The notes below the pieces were generated by a model, which saw only the letters and a list, made by a program, of their open reading frames with translations, searched no databases and was not told where the DNA came from. Made by a program: the position numbers and the translations under genes. From JADMJV01 sp964649085 (GTDB taxonomy: Bacteria; Vulcanimicrobiota; Xenobia; Xenobiales; JADMJV01), in the NCBI GenBank assembly GCA_964649085.1, contig CAZYPN010000033.1:1-64000 (forward strand): DNA of 64,000 bases, given 5' to 3'. Below are positions 42,501 through 51,346 of this stretch, in pieces (within the stretch, counting starts at the first letter, position 1; every line of letters begins with the position of its first letter).

Positions 42501-44126
42501 TCAGGCTGCCTTAGGGGCCGGCTGTTCTTCAGCCACCTTCTCTTCTTCCTTGGGCGCATACTGAGCCAGGAACTCGGACTGATTGCCCTTGGTCTCCAGG
42601 GCCCGAGTCAGGGCCTCGTCGGGGTCGATCATACCGGCACCCTGGGAGTTGGGTCCCCACTGGCCCGGCAGCTTGTCGGCCGTCGAGGCCAGGATGAAGC
42701 GCACCTGATCCGGAGACAGATCGGGGTTGGCCTCAAACATCGCCGCCACCAGACCGGCTGCGATGGGGGTGGCCATCGAGGTGCCCGGCAGGGCCTGATA
42801 GGCCATCGTATCGTGCAGTTCGATACGGGTGGTGGCCTTCAGCAGGCGGTTCAGTTCGGCCTGAGCCGTGTTCTCGTCGGTCTTCAGTTTGGCAATGGTC
42901 CGTCCACTCAAACCCATAGCGGCGAAGGTTTCGTTGGGCAGGCTGCTCAGCACCTCATAGGGCATATCGTCGAGGCCCTTGATGGCCTTGTGCAACACGC
43001 CATTCTGCAGTCCACTATTCATTTTGTCGGTGCTGGGTGCCAGGGCTGCAAAGATGTGCTCGCCGGGGGCCACAATGTCGGGCTTCAGGCGGCCATCCTT
43101 GGTGGGGCCACGGCTGGAGAATTCGGCCATCGTGTCGTCGGAGCGGTCGGGAGTCTCCTTGTCGTCGGCCGCGCCCACGGTGATGGCGTGGGGGCTGTTG
43201 CCGGGTGAGCCGACGGTCTTGCGGCCCGGGCCCTCGTTGCCGGCTGCGGCCAACACCACGATGCCGGCTTCATAGGCTGCCTGAACCGCCTGGTTGATGG
43301 GGTCGTTTTCCCAATCCTTGCTCGAAGGTCCGCCCAGCGACATGTTGATCACCTTGATGTTGAGAGCGTCCTTGTTCTCAATACACCACTGCAGGCCCTT
43401 GATGATGTCGGAGTTGCGGCCGCTGCCTTCGCCCGACAGCACTTTGACGCCCACGATGTTGGCCTTGCTGGCCATTCCCTTGTGGATACCGTCGCTCATG
43501 GTGCCGTCGCCGGCAGCGCAGCCGGCCACGTGGGTGCCGTGACCGTTGTCGTCATAGGCCATCGGCAGGCCCTGAACAAAGTCGGCCTGGCCCAGCAAAC
43601 GTCCGTCGAAGTCGGGGTGGGGGTGGACGCCCGTGTCCATCACGGCGATGGTCACGCCTTCACCGGTGTACTTGCGGGTCAGTTCGGAGTCGAAACGAGG
43701 AGCGGAGAGACTGGGAAGGGGCACAAAGGGGTCGACCTTCTTGTCGGCCTTCTTGGGTTTGGCCTTTTTGGGCTCTTCGCTCTCTTCGCTCTCGGAGAGT
43801 TCGTCGAAGATGGGAGGAAGGAAGTTCTGAACCCGGTCGGGGACCACACGGAAACCACGCTTCTCCAGCTCAGCGGCCTGCTTGTCCGAGAGGTTGGTCA
43901 GATAGCCGCCCACCAGCTGCAGGTCCTCTTCGACCTCGCCACCTACGGCTTCCACCTGGGCTTTGGCACTGACTTCCGACTTGAACAGGTCGGAGCCCTT
44001 GGGAGGCATGACGATGTACGAGTCCATCTGGACGCTGGAGGAAGTCTGTCCCTCGCTCTTGGGACGCGCCTGATTCAGCGTGAAGTTGCGCAGGATTTGC
44101 TGGGCGTTGCCTTTGATGGTGTTCAT
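42501..44126 (-). CDS. Subtilisin-like protease with I9-type propeptide and insertion
   Basis: 541 residues. Residues 35-98 look like an I9 inhibitor propeptide (SYIVMPP, LVGGYLTNLSDKQAAELEKRGFRVVPD); an acidic/Lys-rich linker (108-135) follows. Catalytic D164 (VMDTG), H196 (NGHGTHVAG), N297 (AAGNEG) and S450 (GTSMATP). About 80 residues (361-442) of helical, charged sequence are inserted just before the Ser motif. No signal peptide is seen; the tail is Glu/Ala-rich. With a propeptide but no Sec signal, export or intracellular maturation is unclear. Confidence 0.93.
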   Translation of the reverse strand: MNTIKGNAQQILRNFTLNQARPKSEGQTSSSVQMDSYIVMPPKGSDLFKSEVSAKAQVEAVGGEVEEDLQLVGGYLTNLSDKQAAELEKRGFRVVPDRVQNFLPPIFDELSESEESEEPKKAKPKKADKKVDPFVPLPSLSAPRFDSELTRKYTGEGVTIAVMDTGVHPHPDFDGRLLGQADFVQGLPMAYDDNGHGTHVAGCAAGDGTMSDGIHKGMASKANIVGVKVLSGEGSGRNSDIIKGLQWCIENKDALNIKVINMSLGGPSSKDWENDPINQAVQAAYEAGIVVLAAAGNEGPGRKTVGSPGNSPHAITVGAADDKETPDRSDDTMAEFSSRGPTKDGRLKPDIVAPGEHIFAALAPSTDKMNSGLQNGVLHKAIKGLDDMPYEVLSSLPNETFAAMGLSGRTIAKLKTDENTAQAELNRLLKATTRIELHDTMAYQALPGTSMATPIAAGLVAAMFEANPDLSPDQVRFILASTADKLPGQWGPNSQGAGMIDPDEALTRALETKGNQSEFLAQYAPKEEEKVAEEQPAPKAA

Positions 44127-44273
44127 TGCTGCGGGTCCTCGTATCCTCTGTGGTGTGGTGGGATGTGTTCGGCTTACAGATTAACGGCCAAGATGTAAAC
44201 ACGGGTGTCAAAACTTTTGCCATATGGTCAACTTTGGTCAAAATCCTCACGACCCAGGGCGGGTTGTGCTGTC

Positions 44274-44307
44274 TTGAAAGCATTCTTGATGATGCTACGA
44301 TGACTGC
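44274..44307 (+). promoter_or_regulatory. Promoter of the second toxin-antitoxin operon
   Basis: TTGAAA (44274-44279) and TACGAT (44296-44301), 16 bases apart, form a good -35/-10 pair. The predicted start of transcription falls at about 44308, the A of the ATG, so the mRNA is probably leaderless. No Shine-Dalgarno precedes the ATG. The rest of the gap 44127-44273 holds nothing I can name. Confidence 0.6.
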
Positions 44308-44550
44308 ATGCGGACAACGGTGACCATCGACCCCGACACCCGAGCTCTTCTCGAAGAAGAGGTGGCTCGCACCGGACTCTCCTTCAAGCAAGTGCTCAAC
44401 CGTGCGGTGCGCACGGCCCTGGGGCCTCGAGTCCGCAAGTATGAGGTCGTGCCGCTCTTCTCCCAGCCTTTCCCCAGTGAACTGGGGAGCTTCAATCGAC
44501 TGGGGGAAGAATGGGAGCTTGAGGACACTCAGCAAGAGCTGAATCGATGA
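44308..44550 (+). CDS. VapB-like ribbon-helix-helix antitoxin
   Basis: 80 residues. MRTTVTIDPDTRALLEEEVARTG is the beta strand and first helix of a ribbon-helix-helix DNA-binding fold; the SFKQVLNRAVRTAL helix completes it. The C-terminal half (PLFSQPF to the end) is acidic and would bind the toxin. ATGA overlap with the PIN gene gives translational coupling. Expected to repress its own promoter. Confidence 0.85.
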   Translation: MRTTVTIDPDTRALLEEEVARTGLSFKQVLNRAVRTALGPRVRKYEVVPLFSQPFPSELGSFNRLGEEWELEDTQQELNR

Positions 44551-44981
44551 TTCTTCCCGACCTCAACCTGTTGCTCTATGCTTACAACCCCCACATGCCC
44601 CAGCACGAGCGTGCCTGTCGTTGGTGGGAGCAAGTACTGAACGGGGATGAACTGATCGGGCTACCCCACGAGATCCTGTCCGGATTTGTTCGCATCGCTA
44701 CTCACCCTCGATTGGGCGCGGCCGCGGTTGCGCTGCAGGCGGCGCGAACGGTGGTGGAAAGTTGGCTGGAAGTCCCCCAGGCGCGGGTGTTGTCGCCAGA
44801 CGCCGTGCACTCTTCCCGGATACTCGATCTCCTTCAGCAAGCTCAGGCGCGGGGCTCGTTGGTGTCCGACGCCGTCCTGGCAGCCTACGCCTTGCAGCAT
44901 CGAGCCTGCCTGTATACGAACGACGGCGACTTCGCGAGATTTCCGGGTCTGAACTGGAAAAATCCGCTACTTGACAGGTAG
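44547..44981 (+). CDS. VapC-type PIN-domain ribonuclease toxin
   Basis: 144 residues. PIN acidic residues: D5 in LPDLNLLLYAYN, the Glu in LPHEILSGFVRIATHPR, D in VSDAVLAAYALQH and D in YTNDGDFARFPG. The sequence type (LPDLNLLLYA, ATHPR) is of the mycobacterial-like VapC subgroup that cleaves structured RNA. Paired with the antitoxin above. Its last 15 bases overlap the convergent TolC-like gene. Confidence 0.88.
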   Translation: MILPDLNLLLYAYNPHMPQHERACRWWEQVLNGDELIGLPHEILSGFVRIATHPRLGAAAVALQAARTVVESWLEVPQARVLSPDAVHSSRILDLLQQAQARGSLVSDAVLAAYALQHRACLYTNDGDFARFPGLNWKNPLLDR

Positions 44982-46265
44982 AAAGGTCTCCAGGCTCAGG
45001 CTGCCCGCCTGGCGATAGAGACGGGCGATGGCCAGTTGCACATCAAAGCGAGCCTGCACTTCCTGCGAGCGCGCCTGCACCAGCAGCCTCTGGGCGTCGG
45101 ATACTTCCAGCGAGTTGCCCACGCCCACGTTGTAGCGCTCGCTGGCCAATCGGTAGTTCTCTTCGTTGCTCTGCAAAGCCGCCTGAGCGGCCGTGAGCCG
45201 CGACAGAGACTCTTGCAGGTTGAGCCAGGCTTCGGTGGCCTGCTGCTGTACCTGCAACGCCAATAGCTCCTGGCGGCCTTCGGCCTGGACCCGAGCCGCC
45301 TCGGCCGACTGCACCCCGGCCCCCAAGGTCGGCTCGTTGATCAACGGCACCGACATGGAAACGCCAACTCGCCAGCTGTAGGGCTCGGGAATGAAGGTTT
45401 GCTCTGACCACGAGTAGCTGTAGTTGGCGTTGAAGCTAGGGTAATACTGAGCTTCGGCATTGCGCAAACGGGCCTCGGCCGCTCGCACGCTGGCGAAGGC
45501 CGCCTTCAGGTCGGGACGGGTATCCTGGGCCTTTTTCACGGCGTCATCGCGCGACCAGTCGGGCTTGGGCAGGGCCGTATCGGCAAACTCGAAGCCAGGG
45601 CCTTGAGGGAGCCCCAGGGCGGTTTCGAAGGCCACCCGAGCCTTCAACTCATCGTTCTGGGCCTTAATCAGGGCCACCCGAGCGTTGGCCAGATCGGCTT
45701 CAGCGCGGGTGACCTCAATTTTGGCACGGCTGCCAGCTTCGAAAAAACCCTTGGCCCGCTGCAACTGGGCCTCGGCATTACGGACGTTGTCCTGATTGAT
45801 CTTCACGTCCTGTTGCGTGCGCAGCACCGTGAAATAGGTTTCCGAAACCCGCAGCAAAAGGTTCTGGATGGCGTCGCCACGCTGCCACTCGGTCGATTCC
45901 TTTTCGCGGTCTGCGGCATCGAGACCGGACTGTGTCTTGCCAAAGTCGGTGATCAGCTGGTTGGCCGACAATCCCACGCTGTAGTTGCGCACTCCGCCAA
46001 CACGTACGACTTGCTGGCCTCCGACACCGGCATTTTGAGCTTCGCTGTAGCTGAAGTTCACGTTGCCATTGAGGGTGGGGAAGTAGGGGGCCGAGGCTCG
46101 ACGGACCGCCGCCTCGGCCTGCGCCAGCTGAGCATCGGCGATCTTCAGGTCGGGATGGTGCTTCATGGCCAACACCGCGGCTTCAGCCAAAGAAATTGGC
46201 TTGCGAGGCTCCTCGGCCATGGCACCCAGGGTCATCAATAAAGAGAGCCCAACTAGCCAACGCAT
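44967..46265 (-). CDS. TolC-family outer membrane efflux protein
   Basis: 432 residues with a signal peptide (1-17). Two repeated halves of long helices and strand pairs: SLAEAAVLAMKHHPDLKIADAQLAQAEA, a VGLSANQLITDFGKT strand, then a second repeat from about residue 250 (PDLKAAFASVRAAEARLRNAEAQYYP, SWRVGVSMSVPLIN). TolC proteins form trimeric channels across the outer membrane and periplasm for efflux pumps or type I secretion. No pump genes adjoin it. Good evidence that the organism is diderm. Confidence 0.93.
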   Translation of the reverse strand: MRWLVGLSLLMTLGAMAEEPRKPISLAEAAVLAMKHHPDLKIADAQLAQAEAAVRRASAPYFPTLNGNVNFSYSEAQNAGVGGQQVVRVGGVRNYSVGLSANQLITDFGKTQSGLDAADREKESTEWQRGDAIQNLLLRVSETYFTVLRTQQDVKINQDNVRNAEAQLQRAKGFFEAGSRAKIEVTRAEADLANARVALIKAQNDELKARVAFETALGLPQGPGFEFADTALPKPDWSRDDAVKKAQDTRPDLKAAFASVRAAEARLRNAEAQYYPSFNANYSYSWSEQTFIPEPYSWRVGVSMSVPLINEPTLGAGVQSAEAARVQAEGRQELLALQVQQQATEAWLNLQESLSRLTAAQAALQSNEENYRLASERYNVGVGNSLEVSDAQRLLVQARSQEVQARFDVQLAIARLYRQAGSLSLETFLPVK

Positions 46266-46339
46266 GCCGGGGCAGGTTGGCCTTCCCTGGTCTGAATCCT
46301 GCAGGGGCCGGCGGGTTGGAACGAAAAGCCCCGCAGATC

Positions 46340-46756
46340 ATGGACACACGACTGATCGTTGAACGACTGCATCCGGCGGCGCAGTTGCCCCGCAAGGCCC
46401 ACGCCTCGGACGCCTGCTTTGACCTCTTCGCTCCCCAGGCCTATGAGGTGGCAGCGGGGGAAAGGTTGGCCCTGGGCCTGGGCATCGCCCTCCAACTGGA
46501 AGAGGGCTGGGAAGCTCAAATTCGCGGGCGCAGCGGGTTGGCGAAAAGGGGCATCGAGGTTCATTTCGGCACCATCGACCACCTGTATCGCCTGGAAGTG
46601 AAGGTTCTGGTTCACAATGCCAGCGGAATACCCTGGAAGGTACAGGCCGGCGACCGGGTGGCCCAAATGAAGCTTGCTCGCATATGGGACGTTGAAGTGT
46701 TGGAAGGGCCCGTGAGTTCCACCGAACGCGGCGGACTGGGCTCAACAGGACGTTAG
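46340..46756 (+). CDS. dut: dUTP diphosphatase
   Basis: 138 residues from ATG 46340. The five trimeric dUTPase motifs are present: DACFDLFA (1), GRSGLAKRG (2), GTIDHLYRLEVKV (3), GDRVAQM (4) and ERGGLGSTGR (5). Motif 3 keeps the nucleotide-binding Asp and Tyr, though the Gly before Glu in the usual YRGEI is Leu. It hydrolyses dUTP to dUMP, preventing uracil in DNA. 74 bases from the divergent TolC-like gene. Confidence 0.92.
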   Translation: MDTRLIVERLHPAAQLPRKAHASDACFDLFAPQAYEVAAGERLALGLGIALQLEEGWEAQIRGRSGLAKRGIEVHFGTIDHLYRLEVKVLVHNASGIPWKVQAGDRVAQMKLARIWDVEVLEGPVSSTERGGLGSTGR

Positions 46757-46758
46757 TC

Positions 46759-47106
46759 CTACCAGAGCCCCAAATACATGCGGGCCTCTTCCGAGGCGTG
46801 TTCCTGGGGGTTCCAGCGCGGCGTCCAGACCAGCTTTACCTCGCAGTCTTTAACGCCCGGCAGGCGCTTGACCGTCATCCACACAGCGCTGGTGATCTCG
46901 GGGCCGGCCGGACAGCCCGGGCTGGTCAAGGTCATGTTGACGTCGACCACACGCGTCTCGGCATTGGGCAGCACCTCGTAGATCAGTCCCAGATCGACGA
47001 TGTTCATGCCGATCTCGGGGTCGATGACTTCTTTGATGGCCTCGCGGATCTCTTCGGCCGAAGGCAGCTCCGGCAGGGTTTCTTCAGGGGTGGCAACTTC
47101 GCTCAT
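46759..47106 (-). CDS. sufT: SufT/MIP18-family (DUF59) iron-sulfur assembly factor
   Basis: 115 residues. EEIREAIKEVIDPEIGMNIVDLGLIYEV and MTLTSPGCPAGPEI are diagnostic of DUF59/MIP18. The Cys in SPGCP is the reactive site in the family. Such proteins help deliver iron-sulfur clusters to targets. It is the last gene of the rrf2-sufCBD run. The C-terminal VKLVWTPRWNP is typical of the SufT/PaaD branch. Confidence 0.9.
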   Translation of the reverse strand: MSEVATPEETLPELPSAEEIREAIKEVIDPEIGMNIVDLGLIYEVLPNAETRVVDVNMTLTSPGCPAGPEITSAVWMTVKRLPGVKDCEVKLVWTPRWNPQEHASEEARMYLGLW

Positions 47107-47113
47107 CGGTTCC

Positions 47114-47425
47114 TCAATCGGGTAGGGTCACGTGGACCCGCCCTTCTTTCACTTCGGTAGGGTAGACCTCCAGAGGCACAAAGGCCGGAGGCGCGGTGAC
47201 TCGCCCTGTGCGCACGTCAAAGCGAGCCCCGTGACGCGGGCATTCGATCTGGCAATCGCTCAGCGTTCCTTCGCCCAGCGGGCCGTCGTCATGGGTACAT
47301 CGGTCCTCGAAGGCGTAGAATTGTCCCTGGCACAGCACAGCGCAGATGCGCTCCCCGCCCACGCGGAAGACTCGAACCCGCTCGGGCTCGAATTCTTCCG
47401 CCGCGGCAAGGGGAAAGGTCGACAT
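47114..47425 (-). CDS. Rieske-type 2Fe-2S ferredoxin
   Basis: 103 residues. Cluster ligands CTHDDGPLGEG and CPRHGARFD fit the Rieske pattern CxH and CxxH; the usual second His of CxxH is in CPRH. Similar small soluble ferredoxins act as electron donors in oxygenases or in iron-sulfur assembly. Start overlaps the sufD stop (TGATG), so it belongs to the suf operon, where it takes the place usually held by sufS and sufU. Confidence 0.92.
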   Translation of the reverse strand: MSTFPLAAAEEFEPERVRVFRVGGERICAVLCQGQFYAFEDRCTHDDGPLGEGTLSDCQIECPRHGARFDVRTGRVTAPPAFVPLEVYPTEVKEGRVHVTLPD

Positions 47426-48621
47426 CAGTTACGTCCCAGGGCCCGGGCCATTTTGTTCTCGAGTCGAGTGGCCAGCCACTCGCCCACGGCCTCGTGTTCG
47501 AGGCGATTGATCACCTCGGCGAAGAAACCGGTTACGAGCAGGCGCTCGGCTTCGAAAGCGGTCATGCCCCGAGACTGCAGGTAGAAGCGCTGATCGCCAT
47601 CGTAGGTGGCAAAGCTGGCTCCGTGGGTGCAGCGCACGTCGTTGGCCTCGATCTCCAGGCGCGGCATCGAATCGGCTCGGGCCTGGTCGGAGAGCAGCAG
47701 GTTGCGGTTCTGCTGATAACCGTCGATCTTCTGGGCTCCCGGTTCGCACAGGATGTTGCCCGCAAAAACCGAGCGAGCCCGGTCGGTGAGGGCCACGTGG
47801 CAGAGCACGTCGGACACGGTGTTGCCCACCCGATGGTTCTGCTGGGCGTCCATATCGTAATGCTGACGACCCTGAGCCAGCACCACACCGAGCACTTCAG
47901 ACTTGGCCCCTTCGCCCACTAAATCGCTCTCGACGAAAGCTTTGGTGAGGCGGGTTCCAAAGCCGGCGAAGAACATCTGGAAGTGTCCGTCCTTCTCGAC
48001 TTTGGCGTGGATATTGGGCACTACTCGGGCCTGGTCGTTCCACAGATTGACCAGCACATAGCGGAACTTGGCGCCGGCGTGTACATGCACTTCCACGGTG
48101 GGCGTGGCCAACAGGTCGCCTTCTTCAGCACTGAAGACCTCGACCAGGGTCACCGAGCTGCCGGCGGCTACCTCGAGATAGCTGCGGGGTGCGGCCAGGC
48201 CATTCCCTGCATAGTGATGCTCAACCAGCAGCGCGCCTTCGCCGGTGGTGACGTCCTTGCCGGCCTTCAGGTAGGTGCCTCCCTGGAAGACCGCTCCGTT
48301 CAGAGCGGCAAACAGGTTGGCCTTGGCCTGGGGCTGGATGGAGAACAGGGGAGCCTGGAACTGGTCCAGGGCGCCGAACTCGATGCCGGCTGGGGTTGCC
48401 TGCATGTTCAGGTAGCCGAACTTGCTGGTGGGCTTAACCACACTGGCGTTCTCGGGCTTGACTCGGTCGGGGTCGGTGCGACGCCAGACCTCGTCCCGGT
48501 GAGTGGGATAGGGAAGTTGTAGCAGGCGCTCGAGCGAACTCTGGCGGACCGTGGCGAAACGGTCCTGGACCAGCGAGTCCAGCCCCTGCACCTCGACGGG
48601 GGCATTCAAAGTGGTGGTCAT
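47425..48621 (-). CDS. sufD: Fe-S cluster assembly scaffold protein SufD
   Basis: 398 residues. The right-handed beta-helix core of SufB/SufD paralogs is seen, with VEVHVHAGAKFRYVLVNLW, DQARADSMPRLEIEANDVRCTHGAS and LQSRGMTAFEAERLLVTGFFAEV near the end. With SufB and SufC it forms the SufBCD scaffold where clusters are built. SufD carries the conserved His in CTHGAS. ATG shares one base with the sufB stop. Confidence 0.95.
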   Translation of the reverse strand: MTTTLNAPVEVQGLDSLVQDRFATVRQSSLERLLQLPYPTHRDEVWRRTDPDRVKPENASVVKPTSKFGYLNMQATPAGIEFGALDQFQAPLFSIQPQAKANLFAALNGAVFQGGTYLKAGKDVTTGEGALLVEHHYAGNGLAAPRSYLEVAAGSSVTLVEVFSAEEGDLLATPTVEVHVHAGAKFRYVLVNLWNDQARVVPNIHAKVEKDGHFQMFFAGFGTRLTKAFVESDLVGEGAKSEVLGVVLAQGRQHYDMDAQQNHRVGNTVSDVLCHVALTDRARSVFAGNILCEPGAQKIDGYQQNRNLLLSDQARADSMPRLEIEANDVRCTHGASFATYDGDQRFYLQSRGMTAFEAERLLVTGFFAEVINRLEHEAVGEWLATRLENKMARALGRN

Positions 48622-50027
48622 CAGCCGATGGATCCTTCCATTTCAAGTTGAATCAGGCGGTTGAGCTCGACCGCATATTCCATCGGCAGCTCCTTGATGA
48701 AGGGCTCGAAGAAGCCGTTCACAATCATGGCGATGGCGTCGTTCTCGGACATGCCGCGGCTCATCAGGTAGAAGAGCTGCTCATCGCCGATCTTCGAGAC
48801 GGTAGCCTCGTGGCCGATGTGCACATCCTTGTTGTCGATCTCCATATATGGATAAGTGTCTGAACGGCTCTGCTCATCGAGCAGCAACGCGTCACAGCGC
48901 ACATTCACCTTGACGTTGTGGGCATTTGGAGACACCTTGACGAGTCCGCGATAAGAGGTGCGGCCGCCGTCTTTGGATATCGATTTCGAGAGCACCGTAG
49001 ACGCGGTATTGGGGGCGTGGTGCACCATTTTCGCACCGGCGTCCTGATGCTGCCCCTTGCCCGCGTAAGCGATGGAAAGCACCTCGCCGCGAGCCCCTTC
49101 TTCCAGCAGATGCACGGCCGGGTACTTCATGGTTACTTTGGAACCCAGGTTGCCGTCGATCCACTCCACGGTGGCGTTCTTGTAGGCGAAAGCCCGCTTG
49201 GTCACCAGGTTGAACACGTTGTTCGACCAGTTCTGAATGGTGGTGTAGCGGATAGTCGAGCCTTCTTCGGCGATCAGTTCGACCACCGCCGAGTGCAGCG
49301 AATCGGAGGCGTAGATCGGAGCCGTGCAACCCTCGATGTAATGCACGAAGCTGCCGGGCTGGGCGATGATCAGGGTGCGCTCGAACTGGCCCATGTTCTG
49401 GGCGTTGATGCGGAAGTAGGCCTGCAGGGGAATCTCCACCTTGACGCCCGCGGGCACCACGATGAACGACCCACCTGACCAGACGGCCGTGTTCAACGCC
49501 GAAAACTTGTTGTCGGCGGTGGGAATCACCGAGCCGAAGTATTTGCGCACGATCTCGGGGTACTCGCGCAGACCCGAGTCCATGTCGAGGAAGATGACCC
49601 CGAGCTTTTCCAGGTCTTCTCGAATCGAGTGGTAGACCACTTCCGAGTCGTACTGGGCGGACACGCCGGCCAGAAACTTGCGCTCGGCCTCGGGGATACC
49701 CAGGCGGTCGAAGGTCTTCTTGATGTACTCGGGGACGTCGTCCCAGTTTTTCTCGGCACCTTCGTTGGCCTTCATGTAATAGTGGATGTCGCCGAAGTCG
49801 ATTTCCGACAGGTCCGAACCCCACTCGGGCATGGGCTTGGAGTTGAAGATATCCAGGGCCTTCAGGCGCTCTTCCAGCATCCACTCGGGCTCGTTCTTCT
49901 GCTTGGAAATCGTCTCGACGATTTCGCGGGTCAGGCCCTTGCTAGACTTGTAAATGTAGTTGGCCTCGTCGTGGAAGCCATACTTGTAATCCTGACCGAT
50001 CTCTTCTAGAAGTGCTGCATCAGACAT
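48621..50027 (-). CDS. sufB: Fe-S cluster assembly protein SufB
   Basis: 468 residues. Strongly conserved SufB: GSFIVVPAGVKVEIPLQAYFRIN, SFVHYIEGCTAPIYAS with the catalytic Cys, and RSDTYPYMEIDNKDVHIGHEATVSKI. Forms the scaffold with SufD and SufC. The stop of sufC and this start are 15 bases apart. Typical length, no oddities. Confidence 0.97.
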   Translation of the reverse strand: MSDAALLEEIGQDYKYGFHDEANYIYKSSKGLTREIVETISKQKNEPEWMLEERLKALDIFNSKPMPEWGSDLSEIDFGDIHYYMKANEGAEKNWDDVPEYIKKTFDRLGIPEAERKFLAGVSAQYDSEVVYHSIREDLEKLGVIFLDMDSGLREYPEIVRKYFGSVIPTADNKFSALNTAVWSGGSFIVVPAGVKVEIPLQAYFRINAQNMGQFERTLIIAQPGSFVHYIEGCTAPIYASDSLHSAVVELIAEEGSTIRYTTIQNWSNNVFNLVTKRAFAYKNATVEWIDGNLGSKVTMKYPAVHLLEEGARGEVLSIAYAGKGQHQDAGAKMVHHAPNTASTVLSKSISKDGGRTSYRGLVKVSPNAHNVKVNVRCDALLLDEQSRSDTYPYMEIDNKDVHIGHEATVSKIGDEQLFYLMSRGMSENDAIAMIVNGFFEPFIKELPMEYAVELNRLIQLEMEGSIG

Positions 50028-50042
50028 GGTTGGCCACCTTTC

Positions 50043-50816
50043 CTAGGCGCCTACGGCCTCGAGGCCATAGGTCTTGAGAATCTCGTCGTAGCCTTTGGCT
50101 TCCAGCTCGTGGGCCAGTTCCGGGCCTCCTTGCTGAACAATGCGTCCATGCACAATGACGTGCACGAAGTTGGGCTTGATGTGGTTGAGCAGTCGCTGGT
50201 AGTGAGTGATGACCAGCACACCCATTTCCGGGGTGGTCAGTCGGTTAACGCCTTCGGAAACGACCCTCAGCGCATCGATGTCGAGGCCCGAATCGGTTTC
50301 GTCCAGAATGGAGAGTTTGGGCTTGAGCATGGCCATCTGCAAAATCTCGCAGCGCTTTTTCTCGCCGCCGCTGAAGCCTTCGTTGACGTAACGCTTGGCG
50401 AAGTCCTGATTGATGCCCAGGTCCTTCATCTGAGCGATGAGCTCCTTGCGGTAGTCGAGCAGTTTGACGTTGTCGGCTCCGCGGATAGCCTTGACCGAGG
50501 CCAGCAGGAAGTTGGCCAGGGTGACGCCGGGGATGGACGTAGGATACTGGAAGGCCAGGAAGATACCCAGCTTGGCCCGCTCGTCGGCTTCCATCTCGTT
50601 GATGTTCTTGCCTTCGAAGAGGATTTCACCCTCGGTAATCTCATAGTTGGGATGGCCCATAATGACGTTGGAAAGGGTGCTTTTTCCCGATCCGTTGGGC
50701 CCCATCAGTGCGTGAATCTCACCTTTGCGCACGACCAGGTCGAGGCCGCGCAGAATGGGTTTGCCAGCCACGGAAGCGTGAAGATTTTTGATTTCCAACA
50801 AGGGGGTATCGGACAT
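50043..50816 (-). CDS. sufC: Fe-S cluster assembly ATPase SufC
   Basis: 257 residues from ATG 50816. ABC ATPase: Walker A GPNGSGKST, signature FSGGEKKRCE, Walker B LSILDETDSGLDIDAL and H-loop ITHYQR. SufC drives conformational change of SufB-SufD during cluster assembly. Second gene of the operon, 13 bases after rrf2. Confidence 0.97.
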   Translation of the reverse strand: MSDTPLLEIKNLHASVAGKPILRGLDLVVRKGEIHALMGPNGSGKSTLSNVIMGHPNYEITEGEILFEGKNINEMEADERAKLGIFLAFQYPTSIPGVTLANFLLASVKAIRGADNVKLLDYRKELIAQMKDLGINQDFAKRYVNEGFSGGEKKRCEILQMAMLKPKLSILDETDSGLDIDALRVVSEGVNRLTTPEMGVLVITHYQRLLNHIKPNFVHVIVHGRIVQQGGPELAHELEAKGYDEILKTYGLEAVGA

Positions 50817-50829
50817 AGGGCACCTCTTT

Positions 50830-51312
50830 CTAGATTGGTAAAAGTTTGCTGAGTTGCACGGTGACTTTTTCGTTCTCGCGCGCATTCTGTAGTCGAACGG
50901 CTTCGAGGCGCATATCCTCGAGGGTGGTGCCGTCGAGGATACGCATCAGTGTCGTTTCCAGGTCGTAACACAGGCGACGACTGACGCAGCCCGTGCTGGT
51001 GCGGCAGTTTTCGGAGCGCATCTCGGGAACGCTGCAAAGTATGGGGTCCATGTCGCCTTCGACAGCGCGGATAATCTCGCCAATGCTGATATTGGCAGGA
51101 CGCCGGGACAACTGGTAACCCCCCCGTGCCCCCCGGGTAGATTGAACCAGGCCCTTGTGCCGCAGCGCATTCAGAATCTGCTCTAAATAACGCCGGGGAA
51201 TCTGGTTCTCCCGGGCGAGATCAACGACTGCCATCGGCTGATCCGGGGCTCCGCAGGCCAGAGCCAAACAGGCTCTGAGACCATAACTGCTTCGTGTAGA
51301 CAGGCGAAACAC
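50830..51312 (-). CDS. Rrf2-family iron-sulfur regulator of the suf operon
   Basis: 160 residues from GTG 51312 with GAGGAG upstream. N-terminal winged helix: FRLSTRSSYGLRACLALA, IPRRYLEQILNALRHKGLV and STRGARGGYQLSR. Cys at 93, 103, 109 and 115; C103-x5-C109-x5-C115 has the spacing of IscR cluster ligands. As in SufR/IscR, a bound cluster would signal sufficiency and repress the operon. A matching inverted repeat lies at its promoter. Confidence 0.92.
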   Translation of the reverse strand: MFRLSTRSSYGLRACLALACGAPDQPMAVVDLARENQIPRRYLEQILNALRHKGLVQSTRGARGGYQLSRRPANISIGEIIRAVEGDMDPILCSVPEMRSENCRTSTGCVSRRLCYDLETTLMRILDGTTLEDMRLEAVRLQNARENEKVTVQLSKLLPI

Positions 51313-51346
51313 GGGACTCCTCTCAGGCAAGATGTGGCTAGAAGGT

